64,000 bases of DNA from Actinacidiphila glaucinigra. Its GTDB lineage: Bacteria; Actinomycetota; Actinomycetes; Streptomycetales; Streptomycetaceae. The notes beneath the pieces were generated by a model that was given only the letters and a program-made list of their open reading frames with translations, was not told the origin of the DNA and made no database searches. The number at the start of each line of letters is the position of its first letter. Position 1 is the stretch's first letter. The stretch covers positions 118,919 to 182,918 of the forward strand of contig NZ_FZOF01000017.1 of assembly GCF_900188405.1 (NCBI RefSeq), given 5' to 3'. Shown piece after piece: positions 9,482-19,313 of this stretch. The position numbers and the translations under genes were made by a program.

Positions 9482-9524
9482 AAGGGCCCTTGTCCCCGGT
9501 GACGCACCGGGGACAAGGGCCTTT
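9482..9524. terminator. Strong bidirectional intrinsic terminator
   Basis: GGCCCTTGTCCCCGGT (9485-9500) pairs perfectly over 16 bp with 9506-9521 around a GACGC loop. A/T bases flank both sides, which suits the convergent subtilase and substrate-binding protein genes. Confidence 0.9.
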
Positions 9525-9611
9525 CCAGGGGTGTCGGCTCGGGTCGGGGCCGACGCGACGCGGGAGGGCTCGAGGAGGGGGTCGTCCTCCCGCGCCGCGG
9601 TTCAGGGGTGG

Positions 9612-11315
9612 TTACCCGGTGAATCCGATCCGGGTCCAGTCGGTGTCCTGGAACCCGAAGGCGCCGTAGTTGGCCACGTCGGACTTGGCCGCGACGATCT
9701 GCGGGCGCTGGTAGAGCGGCAGGTCGGCGGCCAGCTTCCACAGTCCGGCGTCGGCGGCGTCGAGGTCGGCGAGATAGGCGGCGTGGTCTACCTCGGTGCC
9801 GGCCTTGTGCATGTCGGCGTCGATGGCGGCGGTGCCGATGCGCGCGTAGTTCTGGCCGATGTTCCCGTGCTTCGGGGAGACGAAGGTCGCCGCGCCGTTG
9901 GTCAGCGGGAAGAACGGCACGGAGCCGATGCCGCTGAACAGCGTGAGGTCGAACTTGCCGGCGCTGACGTCGTTGAAGAAGTCGTCGCTCGGCTTGACCT
10001 TGGTGTCGAGCTTGACGCCCACGTTCTTGAGCATCGCCGTGAACAGCTGCGCCTCGTTGGCGGCGATGGGCGTGCCCGACGGGATGGTCAGCGTCAGCTC
10101 CAGCGGTTTGCCGTCCTTCTCGCGGACGCCGCCCTGCATACGCCAGCCCGCGGCGTCCAGTTGCCGCCCCGCCCCGGCGGGGTCGTAGCGGCCGAGGGAG
10201 CCCGCGTTGTCGCGGTAGGCGACGTCGTTGTTGACGAGGAAGTGGTTGTCGAGGGGCTTGGCCGGGAAGGGCAGGCCGTTGAGGTCGGCCTTGCCGATGG
10301 CCTGGCGGTCCAGTGCCGTGAACAGGGCCCGCCGGACCCTGACGTCCTTCAGCAGCGGACTCCGGCCGTTGACGACCATCTGCCGGAGGTTGGGGGCGCC
10401 CGCCACGCGGATGGAGGTGTGCGGCACCTTCTGCGCCTGCTTGTAGGCGGCCACGTCGGGCCCGATGTCCTCGACGTCGATCTCGCCCGAGGCGAAGGCC
10501 CCGGGTGTCGAAGCGGCGTCCAGGGTGCGGAAGTTGATGCCGTCGAGCACCGGCTTCGACCCCCACCAGTGGGGGTCGCGGACCTCGGAGACGACCTTGG
10601 TCGTCGGGTCCATCCTGCTGACCTTGAACGGGCCGGCGGTGACGGGGATGCGGTTCTTGTAACTGGTGTCGAACTTCCCCGGGGTGTCGATCTGCGACGC
10701 CGGGTACAGCGGCGAGAACAGCGTCTGCCACTCGGAGAACGGTGTGGCGTAGGTGACGACGACTTGCCGTGCGTCGCTCCCCTGCGCGACCGAGGCGATC
10801 TGCTCGTAGCCGGAGGTGCTGACGGGCGTGTACTCGGGGTTCCTCCCGTTCTGGGCCTGCCAGTCCGCCCGGAAGTCCTTCCAGGTGATGGGGGTGCCGT
10901 CGGACCACCGTGCCCTGGGGTTGATCACATAGGTCGTGACCTGCCTGCCGTGCTTGACGGCGGTGGCCACCTTGCTGAGGTAGTCCGGGTTGGGGGTCCG
11001 CTTGTTGTCGGGGGTGCTGTGGAAGAGTGCCGGCAGCAGCGGGGCCATCGTCGTGGTCACGGCGACGGTGTTCTGCGAGGCCGCGTTGAGGCTGTTCCAC
11101 TGGGTGGCGTACTCGTCGACGGGGAAGTTGAGCGTGCCGCCCTGCCGCAGGCTCGCGGGGTCGACGGGGTTGATCTGGTTGAGCGTCGCCTTGGGCGGGG
11201 CCTTCGGCGCCGACGAGTTCGCGTCGCCCTTGCCTGCGCCGCACGCGGTGGCGCCGGCGAGGAGACCCGCGGACACCACGACTGCCGTGGCCAGCCTTAC
11301 GGACTTTCGGTTCAA
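9612..11315 (-). CDS. Oligopeptide ABC transporter substrate-binding lipoprotein (family 5)
   Basis: 567-aa extracytoplasmic binding protein (SBP_bac_5/DppA-OppA type). The TTG start at 11315 is preceded by AAGGAG; it gives a clean lipoprotein signal LATAVVVSAGLLAGATAC with Cys as lipid anchor. The rest shows family features such as the LNAASQNTV region, WSDGTPITWKDF and VRRALFTALDRQAI. It is the last gene of a transporter operon (permeases, fused ATPase, binding protein). Cargo is probably peptides, fitting a location beside a secreted protease, but other family-5 ligands are possible. Confidence 0.93.
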   Translation of the reverse strand: MNRKSVRLATAVVVSAGLLAGATACGAGKGDANSSAPKAPPKATLNQINPVDPASLRQGGTLNFPVDEYATQWNSLNAASQNTVAVTTTMAPLLPALFHSTPDNKRTPNPDYLSKVATAVKHGRQVTTYVINPRARWSDGTPITWKDFRADWQAQNGRNPEYTPVSTSGYEQIASVAQGSDARQVVVTYATPFSEWQTLFSPLYPASQIDTPGKFDTSYKNRIPVTAGPFKVSRMDPTTKVVSEVRDPHWWGSKPVLDGINFRTLDAASTPGAFASGEIDVEDIGPDVAAYKQAQKVPHTSIRVAGAPNLRQMVVNGRSPLLKDVRVRRALFTALDRQAIGKADLNGLPFPAKPLDNHFLVNNDVAYRDNAGSLGRYDPAGAGRQLDAAGWRMQGGVREKDGKPLELTLTIPSGTPIAANEAQLFTAMLKNVGVKLDTKVKPSDDFFNDVSAGKFDLTLFSGIGSVPFFPLTNGAATFVSPKHGNIGQNYARIGTAAIDADMHKAGTEVDHAAYLADLDAADAGLWKLAADLPLYQRPQIVAAKSDVANYGAFGFQDTDWTRIGFTG

Positions 11316-11413
11316 CGGGACTCTCCTTGTGGGTTCCGTGGGTGGGGTGCCCGCCGCGCGGGGCGGCCGGGAACGCGGCACGGGCCGTGGATGTCCCACG
11401 GGCCGTGGGCGCG

Positions 11414-13528
11414 TCACAGGACCTCCAGGGCGGCCGCGAAGTGGCAGGCGGCGCTGTGGTCCTCACCGAGGACCCCGGCGGCGGGGTCCTCGGTGTCGCA
11501 CCGCCCGGACTCGGCCGGCGCGAGGTCGCGGTACTTGGGGCAGCGGGTGCGGAACCGGCAGCCCGAGGGGGTGTCCGCGGGGCTGGGGAGGTCGCCCTGC
11601 AGGATGATCCGGCGGCGCTGCCGCTCCTTGCGGGGGTCGGGCAGCGGTACGGCCGACAGCAGGGCCTGGGTGTACGGGTGGGCGGGGCGGGCGAACACGT
11701 CCTCCACGTCGCCGGCCTCGACGATGCGGCCGAGGTACATGACGGCGACGCGGTCCGCGATGTGCCGGATGACCGACAGGTCGTGCGCGATGAACAGGTA
11801 GCTCAGGCCGAGTTCGGCCTGCAGCTCGTCGAGCAGGTTGATCACTCCGGCCTGGATCGAGACGTCCAGCGCGGACACCGGCTCGTCCAGCACGATCAGC
11901 TTGGGGTCCAGGGCGAGCGCCCGGGCGATGCCGATCCGCTGCCGCTGCCCGCCGGAGAACTCGGCGGGGTAGCGCTCGGCGTGCTCGGGCAGCAGCCCGA
12001 CGAGGCGGAGCAGTTCGGGGACGCGCCCGGCGATGCGCGCCCGGTCCCAGCCGTGGGTGCGCAGCGGCTCGGCCAGGATGTCGCCGACCGGCATGCGCGA
12101 GTCCAGTGACGCCATCGGGTCCTGGAACACCACCTGCAGGTCCCTGCGCAGCTCCCGCCGTCCCCTGCCGTCCAGCCGCCCGACGTCCTTGCCGAGGACG
12201 GCCACGCTGCCGGCGCGCCGGCCCGCGAGGTCGAGGATCTGCAGCATGGTGGTGGTCTTGCCGCAGCCGGACTCGCCGACCAGCGCGAGCGTCTCGCCCT
12301 CGCGGATGTCGAAGTCCACGCCGTCGACGGCCCGCACCGTGCCCACGCGGTGCTTGAACACCGAGCCCCTGAGGAGCGGGAAGTGCTTGGTGAGGTTGGT
12401 GACCCGCAGGACCTCGGGCCGCTCGGCGCGCGGGAGCCCGCCGGGGCGGCGCGGGGATGCGGGGGTGGGGAACATGCCCGGCGACGGGATCCCGCCGGGC
12501 GCGTCGATCTCCTGCGCGCGATGGCAGGCCGTGGCGTGCGCGGCTCCCGTCGTGACGGCGCGCAGAGCGGGCTCCTCGGTACGACAGCGGTCCACGGCCA
12601 CCGGGCAGCGCGCCGCGAAGGGACAGCCGGCCGGCAGGTCCACCATCGACGGCGGCGTGCCCTCGATGGGGGTCAGGGCCGTGCGGTCCCCGGCGTCCAG
12701 CCGCGGCACCGAGCCGAGCAGGCCGATGGTGTAGGGCATGCGGGGCGTGGCGAACAGCTCGTCGGCCGTCCCGGTCTCCACCGGTTTGCCGGCGTACATG
12801 ACGACCACCCGGTCTGCCATCCCGGCCACCACCCCGAGGTCGTGGGTGATCATGAGGATGGCCGCTCCGGTGACCTCCTGAGCCTTCCTCAGGACCTCCA
12901 GCACCTGCGCCTGGATGGTGACGTCGAGCGCCGTGGTGGGCTCGTCGGCGATGATCACCTCGGGGTCGTTGGCGATGGCCATGGCGATCATCGCCCGCTG
13001 GCGCATGCCGCCGGAGAACTCGTGCGGGAAGGCGTCGACGCGCCGCCTCGGGTCGGGGATGCCCACCAGGTCCAGCAGTTCCAGGGCCCGTTCGCGGGCC
13101 TGGGCGGCGGTGAGGTCCTGGTGGATCCGCAGGGCCTCCACCAGCTGGGTGCCGACGGAGAAGACGGGGGTGAGCGCGGACAGCGGGTCCTGGAAGACCA
13201 TGCCGATGTCACGGCCGCGGATGGCGGACATCCGCCGGTCCGACAGCCCGAGCAGCTCGCGGTCCCCGAGCCGTACGGAGCCGCTGACCTCGGCGTCGTC
13301 CGGGAGCAGTCCGAGCACGGCGGTGGCGGTGACGGACTTGCCCGAGCCGGACTCGCCGACGACGGCGAGGGTCTCGCCGGCGTGGAGCGTGAAGTCCACA
13401 CCGCGGACCGCGTGCACCCGTCCGGCCTCGCCGGGGAAGGACACCCGCAGGTCGCTCACGGTCAGGACCGGGCTGCCGGCGGCCGGCCGGGAGGTGGGGA
13501 CGCCGAGGACGGCGGTGGGGTGGGTCAT
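11414..13528 (-). CDS. Fused double ATP-binding protein of peptide ABC importer (DppD-DppF type)
   Basis: 704-aa protein with two complete ABC ATPase domains. The first (about 20-330) has Walker A GESGSGKS, signature SGGMRQR and an oligopeptide C-terminal extension with CPFAARCPVAVDRC. The second (about 370-700) has GESGCGKTT, SGGQRQR and a Cys-rich tail CRFRTRCPKYRD. DppD and DppF are usually separate genes; here one polypeptide supplies both nucleotide-binding sites. AAGGAG precedes the start, and ATGA overlaps the upstream permease stop. Powers import through the two permeases encoded upstream. Confidence 0.95.
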   Translation of the reverse strand: MTHPTAVLGVPTSRPAAGSPVLTVSDLRVSFPGEAGRVHAVRGVDFTLHAGETLAVVGESGSGKSVTATAVLGLLPDDAEVSGSVRLGDRELLGLSDRRMSAIRGRDIGMVFQDPLSALTPVFSVGTQLVEALRIHQDLTAAQARERALELLDLVGIPDPRRRVDAFPHEFSGGMRQRAMIAMAIANDPEVIIADEPTTALDVTIQAQVLEVLRKAQEVTGAAILMITHDLGVVAGMADRVVVMYAGKPVETGTADELFATPRMPYTIGLLGSVPRLDAGDRTALTPIEGTPPSMVDLPAGCPFAARCPVAVDRCRTEEPALRAVTTGAAHATACHRAQEIDAPGGIPSPGMFPTPASPRRPGGLPRAERPEVLRVTNLTKHFPLLRGSVFKHRVGTVRAVDGVDFDIREGETLALVGESGCGKTTTMLQILDLAGRRAGSVAVLGKDVGRLDGRGRRELRRDLQVVFQDPMASLDSRMPVGDILAEPLRTHGWDRARIAGRVPELLRLVGLLPEHAERYPAEFSGGQRQRIGIARALALDPKLIVLDEPVSALDVSIQAGVINLLDELQAELGLSYLFIAHDLSVIRHIADRVAVMYLGRIVEAGDVEDVFARPAHPYTQALLSAVPLPDPRKERQRRRIILQGDLPSPADTPSGCRFRTRCPKYRDLAPAESGRCDTEDPAAGVLGEDHSAACHFAAALEVL

Positions 13529-14553
13529 GGGGTGACTCCTTCCTGGGTCGCTGCCGCCGGGACGACCGCGGCTGTGGGCTTGCGGCGCGGGTTCCGCGCG
13601 GTCCGCGCGGTCCGCGCGTGGCGGGACCGGGGCACCGCCGGGCGGGCGCGCCTCCGGGACTTCGCTCCGCGCGCCGTCGGGTCGAAGGCGTCCCGCAGTC
13701 CGTCACCGATGAACGCGACGGAGAGGCCGATCAGGACGAGGAAGGCGGCGGGGAAGAAGAACAGCCACGGGGAGGTGTTGGCGTCCGGAGTTCCGGCGGC
13801 GATGAGGGTGCCGAGCGAGACGTCGGGCGCCTGGATGCCGAACCCGAAGTAGGACAGCGAGGTCTCGCCGAGCACGATCGCCCCCACCTGGACGGTCGCG
13901 TCGATGATGAGGATCGACGCCGCGTTGGGGAGGATGTGGCGGAAGATGACGACCAGCGGGTGCACGCCCATGTAGCGCGCGGCGAGCACGTACTCCCGTT
14001 CCCGCAGGGTCTGGGTCATGCTGCGCACCACCCGGCCGGTGATCATCCAGCCGAACGCCGCGAGCAGGATCACGAAGAACAGCCAGGTGCCGTGCTGGAA
14101 CGCCGGTGAGAGCACCGCGAGCAGCAGGAACGCCGGGATCACCAGCATCAGGTCGAGGAACCACATCAGGACCCGGTCGGTCCAGCCCCCGAAGTAGCCG
14201 GCCGAGGCTCCCACCACCGCGGCGATCAGCGTGGTGAGCGGCCCCCCGACGAGTCCGACCACCAGTGACTTCTGCAGGCCCCTCAGGGTGAGCGCGAACA
14301 GGTCCTGGCCCGAGTGGGTGGTGCCGAACCAGTGCGCGGCGCCGGGGCCGGTGTCCAGGCTGGCGAAGTCGTTGTCGTGGTACGTCCAGTGCAGGAACGG
14401 CGGTACGGCGTACGCCAGCAGTACCAGGGCGACGACCAGGGCGATGCCCACCAGGGCCAGCCGGTTGCGGGCGAAGCGGACGAGGACGAGCGCGCCGCGG
14501 CTCCTGCTCCGGGGTGGCGCCGCCGTCCCGGTGGCGCTTGCGGGGGTGGTCAT
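13525..14553 (-). CDS. Peptide ABC transporter permease, DppC type
   Basis: 342-aa integral membrane protein with about six helices and the EAA-like loop EREYVLAARYMGVHPLVVIFRHILPN that contacts the ATPase. The start at 14553 (MTTPASATG) has GAGGAG 8 nt upstream; an in-frame reading 16 codons longer lacks one. Its stop overlaps the start of the ATPase gene. Pairs with the DppB-type permease encoded just upstream in the operon. Confidence 0.93.
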   Translation of the reverse strand: MTTPASATGTAAPPRSRSRGALVLVRFARNRLALVGIALVVALVLLAYAVPPFLHWTYHDNDFASLDTGPGAAHWFGTTHSGQDLFALTLRGLQKSLVVGLVGGPLTTLIAAVVGASAGYFGGWTDRVLMWFLDLMLVIPAFLLLAVLSPAFQHGTWLFFVILLAAFGWMITGRVVRSMTQTLREREYVLAARYMGVHPLVVIFRHILPNAASILIIDATVQVGAIVLGETSLSYFGFGIQAPDVSLGTLIAAGTPDANTSPWLFFFPAAFLVLIGLSVAFIGDGLRDAFDPTARGAKSRRRARPAVPRSRHARTARTARNPRRKPTAAVVPAAATQEGVTP

Positions 14554-14631
14554 GGGGGAAACTCCTCGAGTCGGGCGATCCGGTCGTTCACCTGGGTTCA
14601 CGTGCGTCGACCTGGGGCGACGTGGGCCTTC

Positions 14632-15600
14632 TCAGGTGCGGACCCGTGGGTCGAGCGCCGCGTAGACGAGGTCGGAGAGCAGTCCCGCGATCAGGACGAT
14701 GCCGGCGGTGAAGATCGCCACGGCGGCGACCGCGTTGACGTCGTTGCTGGTGATGGAGTCGACCAGCCACTCCCCCATGCCGTGCCAGCCGTAGATCTCC
14801 TCGGTGAAGGTGGCGCCGGTGAAGAGCAGCACGACGTTGTAGACCACCAGCGGCATCACCGGGATGACCGCGGTGCGCAGTCCGTGCCGCAGGACCGCCT
14901 GACGGCGCCGTAGCCCCTTGGCCCGGGCCGTCCGCAGGAAGTCGCTGCCCAGGACGTCGAGCATGGTGCTGCGCTGGTAGCGGCTGAAGAACGGGATCTG
15001 GGCCAGCAGCAGGGTCAGGGTCGGCAGCACGAGGTGTTCGAGGTTGTTGAGGACGACCGGCAGGGTGCCGTGCACCTTCGGGTCGTACATCCCGATGTAC
15101 TGCACCAGCGGCCCGTCACCGGCGGTGTCCAGGGTCCGCAGTCCGACCGCGATCACCACGACCGGGGTGGCCAGCAGGACGTAGGAGAGGATCGTGGACA
15201 CCCGGTCGGACGGCCGGTACTGCCGCAGCGCGTTCCAGGCGCCCACCGCGACGCCGCCGACGGCGCCCAGGACGGTCGCGACGAAGAGCAGCTCGGTGCT
15301 CACCAGGACGCGGCGGCCCAGCTCGGTGTTGACGGACGCGCCGTCGTAGGTCCTGCCGAAGTCTCCGTGCAGCACGATCCCGGTCAGCCAGCGCCAATAG
15401 CGGAGGCACACGGGTGTGTGCGGGTCGAGGTTGTAGCCGTGCAGGATCGTGTAGATCGAGTGCAGCGGCGGCCGGGGATTCTTCGACAGGTAGTTGATGT
15501 CGGGGTGGAGGGTGAAGGAGGCGAGAAAGTACGTCGCGCTGGCCGCGATGAACACCAGGATTGCGTAGTTGCCGAGGCGGCGCAGTAGGTAACGGCCCAA
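14632..15600 (-). CDS. Peptide ABC transporter permease, DppB type
   Basis: 322-aa membrane protein starting (TTG, with GGAG 8 nt upstream) MGRYLLRRLGNYAILVFIAASATYFLASF, the typical N-terminal helix of DppB permeases. The coupling loop SDFLRTARAKGLRRRQAVLRH is present. First gene of the importer operon. The 319-bp upstream region is unusually AT-rich for this genome and probably carries the operon promoter. Confidence 0.93.
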   Translation of the reverse strand: MGRYLLRRLGNYAILVFIAASATYFLASFTLHPDINYLSKNPRPPLHSIYTILHGYNLDPHTPVCLRYWRWLTGIVLHGDFGRTYDGASVNTELGRRVLVSTELLFVATVLGAVGGVAVGAWNALRQYRPSDRVSTILSYVLLATPVVVIAVGLRTLDTAGDGPLVQYIGMYDPKVHGTLPVVLNNLEHLVLPTLTLLLAQIPFFSRYQRSTMLDVLGSDFLRTARAKGLRRRQAVLRHGLRTAVIPVMPLVVYNVVLLFTGATFTEEIYGWHGMGEWLVDSITSNDVNAVAAVAIFTAGIVLIAGLLSDLVYAALDPRVRT

Positions 15601-15870
15601 CGTGCTTTCTCCTTCGTCCGGCCCACCGTGTGAGCAGGGCCTTCAATCGAGTCGGTGGGGGGCTCTCGAACAATGGGTGGCCATCGCCCAACGGCTCGGT
15701 AAATATCCTCCTGCAGCCTGCATCCATACCAGGCAATCCGCGCACAAAGAATTGGCAATGCGCATTGTCGGACGGAATTCGAGAAAAAGGGTTCCAGGTC
15801 TCCGAGAATTCCCTCTATGACCTGCGCCACCTTATTCGGCGCTTATCCGGCGGGCCGCTGCGGACAACAC
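15601..15870. promoter_or_regulatory. AT-richer upstream region of the peptide importer operon with palindrome
   Basis: No gene is evident here. Base composition is clearly less GC-rich than the neighbours. It contains a perfect 12-bp palindrome CAATGCGCATTG at 15756-15767 and, nearby, GGAATTC (15774-15780) facing GAATTCC (15806-15812). These are candidate operators for the transporter operon starting at 15600; no regulator is assigned. Confidence 0.45.
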
Positions 15871-15873
15871 GAA

Positions 15874-15904
15874 GGGCGGGCGCGGAATCGCTCCGCGCCC
15901 GCCC
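15874..15904 (-). terminator. Intrinsic terminator after GH92 gene
   Basis: A perfect 13-bp stem (GGGCGGGCGCGGA and its complement) with a 5-nt loop lies 16 bp past the GH92 stop. On the minus strand it is followed by a T-rich stretch. Confidence 0.75.
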
Positions 15905-15919
15905 CTGGGGTCGTCCGGG

Positions 15920-18900
15920 TCAGTCCACCGCGAGGGTGAAGACGTGGAGGTCCGTGTTGGCCGGGAGCTTCACGCTCGTGATGGTCTTGCCGTCCGGCGC
16001 GGCGAAGGGCTTGGTGGCGAAGACGTACGTGGCCACCGGGTCCTTGTCGGCGCCCGCCACGTTCCGGTACGCGGTCTTGGCGACGACCTCGTTGCCGAAG
16101 CGGACGCTGCCGCCGCCACCTCCCACCGTCCAGTCGGTGAAGGACAGGTCGACGGCGCCGGTGCTGCCGTCGTCGTAGGTGACCGTCGCCGTCGTCTGCT
16201 GGTCGCCGTTGACGGCGCTGCCGACGAAGGACAACCGCGAGGCGGGAGCGGCCAGTTCGATTGTCTGGCCGGTCGCGGAGGCGTTGTCGGGACGGCCGGC
16301 CGGGGATTCCGGCCAGGTGAAGGCGAGGCCTTCGGTGACCGTGCCCTGCGTGCCGCCGGTCAGGCCCGCCTCGGCGAGGGCCTGACGGGAGTAGCTCCAG
16401 CCGCCGCCGTCGTAGTCCGCCTCGTCGTGGTCACCGGAGTCGTCCGAGATGCCGGTGCTGTTGTACGCCGCGATGAGGGAGCCGGGAGCGGCCACCGTCA
16501 GGGACACCGGCTGCTCGTACGACGTGTCCCCGTAGCTCACCGCGACCTTGGCGTCGTAGAAGCCCTGCTTGACGTCCCCGGCCGTGGACAGGGTGATCTC
16601 CTGGGAGCCGTCCGTGAACGTCCCCTCCGCGGGGGACGCCGTGACGCCGTCGGGCACCTCCACGCGGAAGCTCACCCGCGGTGCCTGACCGCCACGCAGC
16701 GACAGGGCGCGGATACCGACCTTGGTGCCGCCGCCCGGGGCGATCGTCGCCGTGGTGGGGCCGACGCCGACCTGGTACGGCTGCTCGCCCTCCCGGAAGG
16801 ACGGCGGCGCGTCGGCCGCGTCCGCTCCCCAGGTGCGGTCCGGCGTGCCCGACAGCGTGTAGTCGAGCCGGCCGCCGTCCTCGACGAAGGAGGCGGGCAG
16901 CCACGGCCGGTCGCTGGTGCGGCCGTCGACCTTCAGCGACCGGACGTACGGAGCGTCGGCCGCCGCGCCCGCGGCGCGGATCGAGATGTCGTTCCCGGCG
17001 GGGCGGTCGATCTCGATCCGCGGGAACAGCGGGGAGCCCAGGACGAGTTCGGCGCGGGAGGGCACCTGCGGGTACATGCCGAGCGCCGAGAAGACGTACC
17101 AGGAGGACATCGCGCCGAGGTCGTCGTTGCCGGGGATACCGCCCGGCTGCGTGGACCACAGGGCGCCCATCGCGGCCCGCACCGTCTCCTGCGTCTTGTA
17201 GGGCTTGCCGGCATAGGCGTAGAGGTACGGCACGTTGATGGACGGCTCGTTGTCCATCTCCGACTTCTCGCCGCCGCTGCCGGTGAACGCCCAGCTGCCG
17301 TCGGCCTTGCGGAAGAAGGCGTCCAGCCGGTCGAGGGCCTCGTCGCGTCCGCCCATGGCGGCGAACAGCCCGGCCGGATCGTGCTGCACCATCCAGGTGT
17401 ACTGGGCGGCCGTGCCCTCCACGAAGCCGTTGCCCGTGGCCGGGGTGAAGCCGGTGACCCAGCTGCCGTCGGCCGCGCGGTTGGCGATGTAGCCGCCGCT
17501 CGGGTCGGCCGCGAGGTTGAAGTTGTTCTGCCACCACTGGGAGCGCCGGGCGAAGTCGGCGGCGGTGCGCTTGTCCCCGGCGGCCGTGGCGAGCTGGGAG
17601 AGGGCGAAGTCGGCGCCCGACATCTCCAGGGTCTCGGCGGCGCCGCCCCAGGCGTTGGACACGGACGGCATGTAGTGCAGCTTCAGGTACTTGTCCAGGG
17701 AGGGGCGCTGGCCCACGGAGAGGATGGGCTTGCCCGCCGGCGAGAGGTCCCGCTCGGTCGGCACGGTCGCCGCCTTCACCAGGGAGTCGAGTGCGCCGCG
17801 CAGGTCGAAGTCCGTGCCGCCGAAGGCCCGGATCCCGGCGAGGGCGGCGGGCGACGGGTCGCCGTTCATGACGTGCGTCCCGGAGGCGCCGTGCAGCCAG
17901 CGGTCCCAGACGCCGCCGTTCTGGCGGGCGAACTCGTACAGCGACTGCGCGATGTCGGAGCCGGTGCGCGGGCTCAGCAGGGTGAGCAACTGGACCTGGG
18001 AGCGGTAGACGTCCCAGCCGGAGAAGGTGCCGTACTGGGCCTGGTGGCCGCGGGCGACCGTGTGGACCTCACCGTCGCTGCCCCGGTATCTGCGGTCGCT
18101 GTCGCTGATGACGTTGGGGTGCATCATCGCGTGGTAGAGCGCGGTGTAGAAGGTGGTGCGCTCGGCGTCCGTACCGCCGCCCACCTTGATCGCGCCCAGC
18201 CGCTCGCGCCACGCGCGGCGGGCCGCGTCCCGTACGGCGTCGAAGGAGCGGTGCCGGGGGTTCTCAGCGGCGAGGTTGGCCTCGGCGCCGGCCTGGCTGA
18301 CGTACGAGATGCCGACCTTGACGTTCACCGGTCCGCCGCCGGGCGCGAACTCCACCCAGCCGCCGGCGCCCTTGCCCGCGACCGGGTTCCCGCCGTCGGC
18401 GAAGCCGCCGGTGCCGCCGGAGGCGCTGGTGGAACCGGGGGTCACCTTGTCGTCCTGCCAGGTGCCGGTCGCCTTGAAGGAGCGGTCGAAGCGGGCGGTG
18501 AAGTACAGGGTGTAGTAGGAGCGGCGGCCCTCCGGATCGAGATAGCCGCAGAAGTTCCCGGAGGTGACGGAGCCGGAGACGGTACGGGTCTTCGGGTCGA
18601 TGGACACGGTCGAGTCCGTCGACCCGACCTCGGAGTTGGCGGTGCGGATCAGCAGGGAGGCGGGCTTGTCCGCGGGAAAGGTGAAGCGGCCGGAGCCCGT
18701 GCGCGTGGTGGCCGTCAGGTCCGCGGTGACGCCGGAGGACAGACCGACCTTGTAGCGGCCGGGCTCGGCGGTCTCGTCGGCGTGCTTGAAGTCGGCGGCG
18801 TAGACGGCGTCCTTGGTGTCCGCGGCGGGCGAGGTGGTGACCTCCCCGGCGAACGGGAGGAACGGGATGTCGCCGCTGCCACCCGCGCAGCCGGTGCCCG

Positions 18901-19198
18901 ACATGTGGGTGAGGCTGAAGCCCCGGACGCGGGTGGCGTCGTAGTGGTAACCGCCGGGCGCCGTGGTGCGGGTGGCGTCGCCGCCGGTGGTCTCGGGGCT
19001 CCAGGACAGCATGCCCTGCGGCACGACGGCGCCGGGGAAGACGTTGCCGCCGTTCTTGGTGCCGATCAGGGGGTCGACGTAGGAGGTGGGGTCCTGCACG
19101 AGGTCGGGTGGCGGCGCGGCGGGCGCCGCGAGGGCGGGAGTGGCGCCGCCGACCGCCAGGACGGCGGCCAGCAGCACGGACGTCGGACGCAAGCGCAT
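15920..19198 (-). CDS. Secreted GH92 family alpha-mannosidase
   Basis: 1092-aa secreted glycosidase. The start at 19198 is preceded by AAGAAGGG and gives a signal peptide MRLRPTSVLLAAVLAVGGATPALA. The catalytic part (about 40-750) has GH92 hallmarks: YVDPLIGTKNGGNVFPGA, FSLTHMSGTGC, MHPNVISDSDRRYRG, TFSGWDVYRSQ, MDNEPSINVPYLYAYAG and GNDDLGAMSSWYVFSALGMYP. A NEW3-like beta domain (about 800-890) and a C-terminal beta-sandwich, probably carbohydrate-binding, follow. GH92 enzymes are calcium-dependent exo-alpha-mannosidases acting on N-glycans or fungal mannan. Twin LacI-type operators at its promoter suggest sugar induction. Confidence 0.95.
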   Translation of the reverse strand: MRLRPTSVLLAAVLAVGGATPALAAPAAPPPDLVQDPTSYVDPLIGTKNGGNVFPGAVVPQGMLSWSPETTGGDATRTTAPGGYHYDATRVRGFSLTHMSGTGCAGGSGDIPFLPFAGEVTTSPAADTKDAVYAADFKHADETAEPGRYKVGLSSGVTADLTATTRTGSGRFTFPADKPASLLIRTANSEVGSTDSTVSIDPKTRTVSGSVTSGNFCGYLDPEGRRSYYTLYFTARFDRSFKATGTWQDDKVTPGSTSASGGTGGFADGGNPVAGKGAGGWVEFAPGGGPVNVKVGISYVSQAGAEANLAAENPRHRSFDAVRDAARRAWRERLGAIKVGGGTDAERTTFYTALYHAMMHPNVISDSDRRYRGSDGEVHTVARGHQAQYGTFSGWDVYRSQVQLLTLLSPRTGSDIAQSLYEFARQNGGVWDRWLHGASGTHVMNGDPSPAALAGIRAFGGTDFDLRGALDSLVKAATVPTERDLSPAGKPILSVGQRPSLDKYLKLHYMPSVSNAWGGAAETLEMSGADFALSQLATAAGDKRTAADFARRSQWWQNNFNLAADPSGGYIANRAADGSWVTGFTPATGNGFVEGTAAQYTWMVQHDPAGLFAAMGGRDEALDRLDAFFRKADGSWAFTGSGGEKSEMDNEPSINVPYLYAYAGKPYKTQETVRAAMGALWSTQPGGIPGNDDLGAMSSWYVFSALGMYPQVPSRAELVLGSPLFPRIEIDRPAGNDISIRAAGAAADAPYVRSLKVDGRTSDRPWLPASFVEDGGRLDYTLSGTPDRTWGADAADAPPSFREGEQPYQVGVGPTTATIAPGGGTKVGIRALSLRGGQAPRVSFRVEVPDGVTASPAEGTFTDGSQEITLSTAGDVKQGFYDAKVAVSYGDTSYEQPVSLTVAAPGSLIAAYNSTGISDDSGDHDEADYDGGGWSYSRQALAEAGLTGGTQGTVTEGLAFTWPESPAGRPDNASATGQTIELAAPASRLSFVGSAVNGDQQTTATVTYDDGSTGAVDLSFTDWTVGGGGGSVRFGNEVVAKTAYRNVAGADKDPVATYVFATKPFAAPDGKTITSVKLPANTDLHVFTLAVD

Positions 19199-19313
19199 GA
19201 CGCGGCCCTTCTTCTCACGGACGGGTCGCGCGCCACGGATCACACAAGCCGCGGGGACAGTAACGCGCCCCACCGGCGTCCCGGAAGACCGCCTCGGCTG
19301 CACGTCAACTCCC

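Noticed and set aside
11379..11408. Direct repeat CACGGGCCGTGG twice between the ATPase and binding-protein genes
   Set aside because: Only two copies, GC-rich and without a spacer pattern; may be minor transcript structure but not supportable as a functional site.
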